Shown: positions 23,872-29,215 of the stretch, in pieces | How positions within the stretch are numbered: position 1 is the stretch's first letter | Layout: each line of letters starts with the position of its first letter | From: an uncultured Clostridia bacterium | GTDB taxonomy: Bacteria; Bacillota; Clostridia; Oscillospirales; CAG-272 | Direction: 5' to 3' | NCBI GenBank assembly: GCA_937892405.1 | Contig: CALAFS010000116.1 | Location: 1-29,215 of the forward strand | DNA: 29,215 nt | Program-made: the position numbers and the translations under genes | The notes under the pieces: generated by a model | The model's database searches: none | The model's input: only the letters and a program-made list of their open reading frames with translations | Told to the model about the DNA's origin: nothing

Positions 23872-23900
23872 TTGCAAAACCTACATAAAACGCATAGAAT
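23872..23900 (+). promoter_or_regulatory. Possible promoter of greA
   Basis: TTGCAA (23872-23877, four of six) and TAGAAT (23895-23900, five of six) with a 17-nt spacer. The -35 overlaps a GCAAAG/CTTTGC hairpin just after ackA that lacks a T-tract. A weaker candidate than the others in the window. Confidence 0.4.
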
Positions 23901-23918
23901 CCCTTCGGAGATCGCAAA

Positions 23919-24422
23919 ATGTATGATGAATTGACCGAAGTAGATATTAAAAAAATGCAGGAGGAGATCGACTACCGCACCTCGGTGCTCGGTCCCCAGC
24001 TGCTCGCGGAGATGAAGCGCACGCGCGAGTTCGGCGACCTCAGCGAGAATGCCGAATACAAGGAAGCGAAGCGTGAAAAGCGCAGAAACGAAGGACGGAT
24101 CCGCTATCTTGACAACATGATCCGCACGGCGCATATCATTGAAGTAGAGAAGAAAGAGAACCGCGCGGGACTGTTCGACTATGTCACGATCTACAACGAG
24201 GCGCGCGGAGAAGAGAAGAAGATCCAGCTTGTCACCACGCTCCGTCAGGACGCCCTGCACGGCTTTGTCAGCAAGGAGTCGCCGCTCGGCAGTGCCGTCA
24301 TGGGACGGCAGGTCGGAGAGCGCGTGACGGTGAATGTCGCGCCGGGGCGCTCGTATGTCGTCGAGATCCGCGCCATTGAGCGCGGGGAGGACAATGAGGA
24401 TCTCCCGATCAGCGGTTATTAA
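23919..24422 (+). CDS. greA: Transcription elongation factor GreA
   Basis: A 167-residue GreA/GreB-family protein that rescues backtracked RNA polymerase by stimulating transcript cleavage. The N-terminal coiled coil (about 1-80) carries the tip loop FGDLSENAEY with the acidic catalytic residues Asp40 and Glu43. The C-terminal FKBP-like domain ends with a short acidic tail (GEDNEDLPIS), and SPLGSAVMGRQVGERVTV is the typical C-terminal signature. Slightly longer than the usual 158 residues. CGGAG precedes the ATG. The uridine-kinase-like gene follows 18 nt later. A udk-greA neighbourhood is known in Firmicutes. Confidence 0.93.
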   Translation: MYDELTEVDIKKMQEEIDYRTSVLGPQLLAEMKRTREFGDLSENAEYKEAKREKRRNEGRIRYLDNMIRTAHIIEVEKKENRAGLFDYVTIYNEARGEEKKIQLVTTLRQDALHGFVSKESPLGSAVMGRQVGERVTVNVAPGRSYVVEIRAIERGEDNEDLPISGY

Positions 24423-24440
24423 GAGAAAGAGGAGATTTTC

Positions 24441-25370
24441 ATGCCCGAGATCACACTGGAAACGCTCAACGCCCTTGCCGCCTCGCCCGCCCGCACGGTA
24501 GAGGCGGCGGAGAGAGAATATCACGCGAAGATCGCGGGTGCCGCCCGCGAGGTCGTGACAAGAGAGGCGCGCGCCGTCCTGCTTGCCGGACCCTCCGGCG
24601 CGGGGAAGACCACGACGGCGAACCTGCTTGCCGACGCGATCCGTGAGGCGGGGCACGCAGGACTTGTCGTCTCGCTCGACGACTTCTATCTTGACAGTGC
24701 CGATCCGCGCTATCCCCGCTTTGCCGACGGGAGCCGGAATATGGAGTGCGCCGAGGCGCTCGACCTTGACGCCGTCAGAGAGACGCTCGGAAATATCCTT
24801 GCCGCAAGACCCTTCTCGGTGCCGAAGTATGATTTCAAATGCTCTGCCCGCACCGGCATGACGGAGTATCCCGCCCTGACCGACGGGTGCGTGATTATCG
24901 AGGGGCTTCATGCCCTGAACCCGCAGATCACGGGCGACCTTTCCACCGACGCGCTGCTTCGTATTTTCGTCAGCGTGTCAACAAATCTTGTCAATTCGGC
25001 AGGCGAACGCCTGTTCTCGGGACGGAATATGCGTTTTGTCCGTCGCCTTGTGCGCGATTCTCTTTATCGCGGCGCCACGGCGGAACATACCCTCACCCTC
25101 TGGCGGCAGGTGCTCGCCGGGGAGGACGCGTATCTCTATCCTTACAAAGGAAACGCGGAGCTGTATTTCGATACCTTCCACACCTTTGAGCCGGGCGTCA
25201 TGCGCCCCTTTGCCGAGCGGGTGATGACGGAGGAGTCGCTCTCCGACCCCTATATGCAAAAGATCGCCGCCGCAATGGCAAAGATCACGCCGATCTCCGA
25301 TACCCTCGTACCCGAGACCTCCCTGATCCGTGAGTTTATCCCCGGCGGGAAGTACGAATATCTTTATTGA
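24441..25370 (+). CDS. Uridine kinase-like nucleoside kinase (P-loop)
   Basis: A 309-residue member of the uridine kinase/phosphoribulokinase family, which phosphorylates nucleosides or related sugars with ATP. The Walker A is GPSGAGKTT (50-58). Further features are a DDFYLDSADPRYP substrate-binding segment, the PKYDF motif near residue 130 and IIEGLHALNP. It has about 45 residues before the P-loop and a longer C-terminal part than Udk proper (about 210 residues), as in clostridial nucleoside kinases related to the C-terminal part of TGS-domain proteins. There is no TGS domain here. GAGGAG precedes the ATG. It is the last gene before a 17-bp hairpin terminator. The exact substrate is uncertain. 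Confidence 0.8.
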   Translation: MPEITLETLNALAASPARTVEAAEREYHAKIAGAAREVVTREARAVLLAGPSGAGKTTTANLLADAIREAGHAGLVVSLDDFYLDSADPRYPRFADGSRNMECAEALDLDAVRETLGNILAARPFSVPKYDFKCSARTGMTEYPALTDGCVIIEGLHALNPQITGDLSTDALLRIFVSVSTNLVNSAGERLFSGRNMRFVRRLVRDSLYRGATAEHTLTLWRQVLAGEDAYLYPYKGNAELYFDTFHTFEPGVMRPFAERVMTEESLSDPYMQKIAAAMAKITPISDTLVPETSLIREFIPGGKYEYLY

Positions 25371-25408
25371 AACCGGCCCTTCCGACATGCCGTCGGAAGG
25401 GCCGGTTT
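25370..25408 (+). terminator. 17-bp perfect-stem terminator after the kinase gene
   Basis: AAACCGGCCCTTCCGAC (25370-25386) pairs completely with 25392-25408 around a 5-nt loop. The stem begins on the last base of the stop codon and ends in TTT, with an A-run on the opposite end, so it may stop transcription from both sides. Confidence 0.85.
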
Positions 25409-25412
25409 CAGT

Positions 25413-25558
25413 AATTAAGAATTCAGAATTCAGAATGAAGAATCAGGCTATAAGCGGTCGCTTGACTTCTCTGTTTGTCTCTGTTATTATAGAGGTGAAA
25501 TCCGCCTTCGGCGAAAGAAAATCATCTCCCAAATAAAAGTAATTCTGAATTCTTAATT
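25413..25558. repeat. MITE-like element with 18-bp terminal inverted repeats
   Basis: AATTAAGAATTCAGAATT at 25413-25430 is repeated exactly inverted at 25541-25558, enclosing 110 bases with no gene. Related GAATGAAGAATT motifs lie just inside the left end and just outside the right end, and a single related copy is at 15359-15388. The core contains a good promoter. No target-site duplication is obvious and no transposase is present. Confidence 0.65.
25462..25490 (+). promoter_or_regulatory. Promoter-like pair inside the MITE-like element
   Basis: TTGACT (25462-25467) and TATTAT (25485-25490), five of six matches each, have a 17-nt spacer. A transcript from it would run antisense into the 3' end of the AraC gene. 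Confidence 0.5.
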
Positions 25559-25605
25559 CATAATTCTTCATTCGATAACTTCTTCATTCGATATATTTTT
25601 CCGAC

Positions 25606-26583
25606 TTACGGCAAAAACCGGTAACGGTAGAGATAATCGTTTCCGACGCTTTTATTTTCGGCGGCTTTTTCCAACTCGATTTTGCGGTATTCGGTCGGAG
25701 AGTATCCGACAGCGGCGGTGAAAGCGCGGACGAAATGCGAGACATCGTAAAAGCCGACCTCCTCCGCGACCCGCGCGACGGTCATGCCGGTATTCCGCAG
25801 GAGCTGTCCCGCGCTCTTGATCCGTTCCTTCTGAATAAAGCGGTGCGGGGACATGCCGATGGTCTGACTGAATTTGCGGAGGAAGGAAGAGCGCGAGAGG
25901 TGCGCCGCCTCCGCCAGTGCCTCGATCGTGAGCGGCTCGGCGAGGTGCTCAAAGATCATCGTCAGGCTCTGCGAAAAGAACGCGTCGTCCTTATATTCCG
26001 CCGCGCGGGTACGCTCATACTCTTCGCAGAGGATCGCGATGATCGTCATACATTCGCATGCGGCGATCAGGGCAGAGGATTCGTACTGTTGGTCGAGAGC
26101 ATGCAGGGCATCAAGGCGTGATGTGATTTCCGCGAGCGTCTCGTCCTTCAGAAGAATATGATAGAAGAACCCGCCCGTCGCCCGCATCAGCGGCTCGACC
26201 TCGAAGAGACTGAGGAATCCCGGCAGGGGTCGGAGGCTCGGCAGATACATCTCGAAAAAGCGCGGGTGAAAAATCAGATTGTAGATATAGAACTCCGACT
26301 GCACGCCGCGGTAGGCGTGGCGATGGTTCGGCGGAATGATGAAGACATCGCCCCGCGTCGCGGGAATGACCCTGTCCCCCATGTAGTGCGTGCCCTCGCC
26401 CGAGAGAATGAAGTTGATCTCGTAGAAGGTGTGCGCGTGATAGCCGAGGTTCGCCTTCGGCTCGACATACGCCTTTGCGATCCGGTGATTGACCCCGAAG
26501 ATCCAGTCGGTGCGGTATAGGGTGACAATGTCGTCTTCGATTTCTTCCCGGCTTGCCGCCGGTTGCTTCGGAATTTCTGCCAT
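25606..26583 (-). CDS. AraC family transcriptional regulator
   Basis: A 325-residue regulator with an N-terminal cupin-type sensor (about 30-160; HAHTFYEINFILSGEG, then GDVFIIPPNHRHAYRG) and a C-terminal double helix-turn-helix (about 218-301). The latter contains LTIEALAEAAHLSRSSFLRKF and the signature segment VAEEVGFYDVSHFVRAF followed by GYSPTEYRK. Such proteins usually sense a sugar and activate catabolic genes. The start at 26583 is set by GGAGG 5 nt upstream, and a TTG at 26595 lies in front of that site. It is divergent from the GH95 gene 140 bp away, with candidate operator repeats between, so control of fucosidase expression is likely. Confidence 0.9.
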   Translation of the reverse strand: MAEIPKQPAASREEIEDDIVTLYRTDWIFGVNHRIAKAYVEPKANLGYHAHTFYEINFILSGEGTHYMGDRVIPATRGDVFIIPPNHRHAYRGVQSEFYIYNLIFHPRFFEMYLPSLRPLPGFLSLFEVEPLMRATGGFFYHILLKDETLAEITSRLDALHALDQQYESSALIAACECMTIIAILCEEYERTRAAEYKDDAFFSQSLTMIFEHLAEPLTIEALAEAAHLSRSSFLRKFSQTIGMSPHRFIQKERIKSAGQLLRNTGMTVARVAEEVGFYDVSHFVRAFTAAVGYSPTEYRKIELEKAAENKSVGNDYLYRYRFLP

Positions 26584-26603
26584 AGGCACCTCCAATGAAA
26601 CGA

Positions 26604-26631
26604 TTTTACACTAAAAAGGCACGCTTTTACA
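26604..26631. promoter_or_regulatory. Candidate AraC operator: direct repeats 21 bp apart
   Basis: TTTTACA occurs at 26604-26610 and again at 26625-26631, exactly 21 bp apart, two helical turns, as in classical AraC half-site pairs. The first copy overlaps a TGTAAAAT extended -10 for the araC-type gene on the minus strand. The second lies upstream of a weak -10 (TAAAAT, 26655-26660) for the GH95 gene. That gene lacks a good -35, as expected of an activator-dependent promoter. Confidence 0.5.
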
Positions 26632-26722
26632 TTTATTTTATCACACCATTCTGCTAAAATCAAGAGTAGACGGGGAAAATCCCGTAAATCTTGCGTCCCC
26701 TATGGGGGAAGAAAGGTAAAAT

Positions 26723-29215
26723 ATGAAACAGAAGAAAGGATTCGGAAAAAGGATACTTGCCGGCGCGCTTGCAGCTCTTATGCTGGCAGGATCTTTCGCG
26801 ACACTCGCACCGACGCTCGTCTCTGCCGCCGCGGTGTATCGCGATCCTATTTCGGAGGACGACATGCCATTGAAACTTCGCTATGACAGCCCGGCGTCCC
26901 ACGGCGTCGGCACGGCGCTCGAGGACATTTCGGACTGCAACGGGAGCAACTCCCCGAGCAAAATCACACAGAATGTCAACGACGACTGGGAGAGATGGTC
27001 CCTGCCGCTCGGCAACGGCTATTTCGGCGTCAATGTCTTCGGCAGAACCGACAGCGAGCGGCTGACGATCGCCGACAAGACGCTTTTCAACCAGTACGGA
27101 AGCTGGACGAACAATCTCGGCGGTCTGAATACCTTCTCGGAGACTTACATCGACTTCGGCCATGCCGAGAGTGAGATTTCGGACTATGAGCGCACGCTGG
27201 ATCTGCGCACCGCGCTCTCTTCGGTGGAATACACCTACGGCGGCGTGACCTATACGAGAGAGTATTTCACGAGCTACCCCGATAAGGTGCTTGTGGTCCG
27301 CCTCCGTGCCTCGGAGGACGGAAAGCTCTCCTTCACCCTCCGTCCGACCATTCCTTACGAGCAGGATAAGGCGTACGATTCCACCTTTGTCAAGGATACA
27401 GACAATAACGCCTCGAAAGAGGGCACCGTGACCGCTACGGTGACGGACGGCGTCGGCGAGATCGAGCTTTCCGGCACCATGGGGTGCTACGGCGTCGATT
27501 TCGTCGGGCTTTACCGCGTTTATACGAACGGCACCGGCACGGTCAGTGCCGGCACGGTGACCACCTCGCATAAACATTCGGACGGATCGACCCATGAGGA
27601 TGTCGACGGTACGATCCGCGTCGAGGGCGCGAGCGATGCGTATATCGTTCTGACGCTCGGCACGGACTACGAGCTGTCCTCCGAGATTTTCACGGCGGAC
27701 ACGGCGAATAAGCCGACGCAGTCCACTACGCTGGACGACGCCCGCGCGAAGGTACAGGGCTACCTTGACGCCATCACCTCCCGCACCGCGGGTAAGTCCT
27801 ATGAGGAAGGCTATGAGGCGCTGAAGGCGGCGCACCTTGCCGACTATCAGAACCTCTTCGGCAGAGTCACTCTGAACCTTGGTTGCTCCGAGGACGATAT
27901 GCTGAAGACGACCGACGCGCTCCTCGCCGACTATAAGGCGGGAGAGGGAAGCACCTATCTTGAGGCGCTCTATTTCCAGTACGGCAGATACCTTCTGATC
28001 GCTTCGTCGAGAAAAGGCGCGCTTCCCGCCCATCTTCAGGGCGCGTGGAACCGCTACAACTACTCTCCGTGGTCGAGCGGCTACTGGCACAACATCAATG
28101 TGCAGATGAACTACTGGCCGGCATTTTCGACGAACCTCGCCGAGACTTTTGAGAGCTACATAGATTATAATGCCGCCTATATGGAAAAGGCGAAGGCAAA
28201 CGCCGACGCTCTGATCAGACAGTACTACCCCGACAAATACGATGAAGACGGCGGCAACGGCTGGGCACTTCATCACGGCGCCTACCCTTACGGGGTGAAC
28301 GGCGACCGCAGCGCGGGCAACATCGGCTTTACGACTCAGCTTTTCTGGGAGTATTACGCCTACACGCAGGATAAGACCGCTCTCGCGAGCGTGGTCTATC
28401 CCGTCCTTGCCGAGGCGGCACGCTATATCACGAAGGTCGTCGTGAAGGACGCCGAGGGACACTACCTCGTCGAATATTGCGACTCGCCCGAACAGTATAA
28501 GGACGGCGCGTGGTATTACACCTCGGGCACGACTTATGCACAGACCTTTGCCTATCTGAACAACTATCACACCCTCCTCGCCGCAAAGGAGGCGGGCATC
28601 GATATCACCGATTCCGCGGTGCTCTCCGAGGAAGAAAACAAAATCCTCGCGACCGTGATGGAACAGCTCGATCACTACGATCCGATCCTTGTCGGTCTCT
28701 CGGGACAGGTCAAGGAATTCCGTGAAGAGGACTACTACGGCGACATCGGAGAATATAAGCACCGCCACATCTCCCAGCTCGTCGGTCTCTATCCCGGCGA
28801 CATCATCAATTCCACCACCCCCGCGTGGCTTGACGCCGCGAAATACACGCTCACCGAGCGCGGAGACGAGGCGACCGGCTGGGGCGTCGCTCACCGCCTG
28901 AACCTCTGGGCACGCACCAAGGACGGCAACCGCACCTACAAGCTCTTACAGCAGCTTCTGAAAAACAATACGGCGACCAACCTTTGGGATCTGCACCCAC
29001 CGTTCCAGATCGACGGTAACTTCGGTGGCACCGCGGGCATTTCCGAGATGCTTCTGCAGAGCCACGAGGGCTACATCGAGCCTCTCGCCGCGACCCCCGA
29101 CGCATGGGCGGACGGTTCTTATACCGGACTTGTCGCGAGAGGGAATTTCACCGTCAGCGCAAGATGGGCGGACGGCATGCTGAACGCCGTCGACATCACC
29201 TCCGGCACGGGCGGC
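26723..29215 (+). CDS. Secreted GH95 alpha-L-fucosidase, 3' end missing
   Basis: The frame is open from the ATG at 26723 to the right edge (831 codons). Residues 1-36 form a signal peptide (basic start, hydrophobic LAGALAALMLAGSFA, cleavage near VSA-AA). An N-terminal beta domain (about 75-310) starts with WSLPLGNGYFGVNVFG, followed by an alpha/alpha barrel. GH95 hallmarks are present: ALPAHLQGAWN, HNINVQMNYWPA (Asn457 and Asn459, counterparts of the paired catalytic asparagines), KEFREEDYYGDIGEYKHRH (Glu665 region), and HPPFQIDGNFGGTAGI (Asp764). These inverting enzymes release terminal alpha-1,2-fucose from host or milk glycans and xyloglucan. AAAGG precedes the ATG by 8 nt. A His/Asp-rich insert lies near 283-294. 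Anchor domains, if any, are beyond the edge. Confidence 0.93.
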   Translation, partial: MKQKKGFGKRILAGALAALMLAGSFATLAPTLVSAAAVYRDPISEDDMPLKLRYDSPASHGVGTALEDISDCNGSNSPSKITQNVNDDWERWSLPLGNGYFGVNVFGRTDSERLTIADKTLFNQYGSWTNNLGGLNTFSETYIDFGHAESEISDYERTLDLRTALSSVEYTYGGVTYTREYFTSYPDKVLVVRLRASEDGKLSFTLRPTIPYEQDKAYDSTFVKDTDNNASKEGTVTATVTDGVGEIELSGTMGCYGVDFVGLYRVYTNGTGTVSAGTVTTSHKHSDGSTHEDVDGTIRVEGASDAYIVLTLGTDYELSSEIFTADTANKPTQSTTLDDARAKVQGYLDAITSRTAGKSYEEGYEALKAAHLADYQNLFGRVTLNLGCSEDDMLKTTDALLADYKAGEGSTYLEALYFQYGRYLLIASSRKGALPAHLQGAWNRYNYSPWSSGYWHNINVQMNYWPAFSTNLAETFESYIDYNAAYMEKAKANADALIRQYYPDKYDEDGGNGWALHHGAYPYGVNGDRSAGNIGFTTQLFWEYYAYTQDKTALASVVYPVLAEAARYITKVVVKDAEGHYLVEYCDSPEQYKDGAWYYTSGTTYAQTFAYLNNYHTLLAAKEAGIDITDSAVLSEEENKILATVMEQLDHYDPILVGLSGQVKEFREEDYYGDIGEYKHRHISQLVGLYPGDIINSTTPAWLDAAKYTLTERGDEATGWGVAHRLNLWARTKDGNRTYKLLQQLLKNNTATNLWDLHPPFQIDGNFGGTAGISEMLLQSHEGYIEPLAATPDAWADGSYTGLVARGNFTVSARWADGMLNAVDITSGTGG

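Noticed and set aside
22022..23917. Open frame of 631 codons opposite the PAP2-like and ackA genes
   Set aside because: ackA and the DUF212 protein are unmistakable on the plus strand, so this is a complement artefact.
25330..25536. Small frame across the terminator and MITE-like element
   Set aside because: It runs through a perfect hairpin terminator and repeats, with no start signal.
26660..28894. Open frame of 744 codons on the minus strand
   Set aside because: It lies opposite the clear GH95 gene and has no family resemblance. Strong codon bias in the real gene creates the long antisense frame.

Overview
The window looks like chromosomal DNA from a fairly GC-rich member of the Clostridia (Firmicutes), probably a gut commensal of the Oscillospirales or Christensenellales type. 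Several things support this. Ribosome binding sites are strong AAGGAGG types. Sigma-A promoters are near consensus with 17-bp spacers. The gene content is also typical: M42 and PepT peptidases, an IscR-like Rrf2 regulator, a YuiD-type PAP2 protein, a DinG-like Fe-S helicase and a secreted GH95 fucosidase. The taxonomic call is inference. I see no rRNA, tRNA, CRISPR array or complete insertion sequence.

Layout. (1) Positions 1-8217, minus strand: a run of closely spaced genes read from a promoter near 8.2 kb, in the order M42 aminopeptidase, mutY, pepT, malQ and an acyl esterase. After it comes a separately promoted, edge-truncated TIM-barrel glycosidase-like gene. (2) Positions 8240-9495: an AT-rich stretch with no credible gene. 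It holds a family of 20-bp palindromes, a consensus promoter whose spacer is one of these palindromes, and a purine-rich leader of about 375 nt. (3) Positions 9496-11353, plus strand: a MarR regulator overlapping a MATE exporter. (4) Positions 11414-14905: a sulfur cluster of cysK, mnmA, an Rrf2 regulator and mtnN, closed by a strong terminator whose 3' arm supplies the likely ribosome binding site of a small unknown gene. (5) Positions 15433-17887, minus: a DinG-like helicase with an apparently inactivated nuclease domain. (6) Positions 18014-20015, minus: an overlapping three-gene operon of a zinc ribbon, an SPFH-like membrane protein and a membrane-anchored PPC-like beta protein. This is the best candidate in the window for an undescribed system. 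(7) Positions 20103-25408, plus: HD hydrolase, MATE, YuiD-like PAP2, ackA, greA and a uridine-kinase-like gene, ending in a 17-bp perfect-stem terminator. (8) Positions 25413-25558: a MITE-like inverted-repeat element. (9) Positions 25606-29215: an AraC regulator divergent from a secreted GH95 alpha-L-fucosidase that runs off the right edge.

The carbohydrate genes (GH-like, esterase, malQ, GH95 with AraC) fit a saccharolytic life on host or plant glycans, with acetate kinase as the energy-yielding end step. The cysK-mnmA-rrf2-mtnN group links cysteine synthesis, tRNA thiolation and S-adenosylmethionine by-product recycling, probably under Rrf2 control. The MarR-MATE pair looks like an inducible drug-efflux unit. 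Family names are by recognition from the translated sequence. No database search was run.
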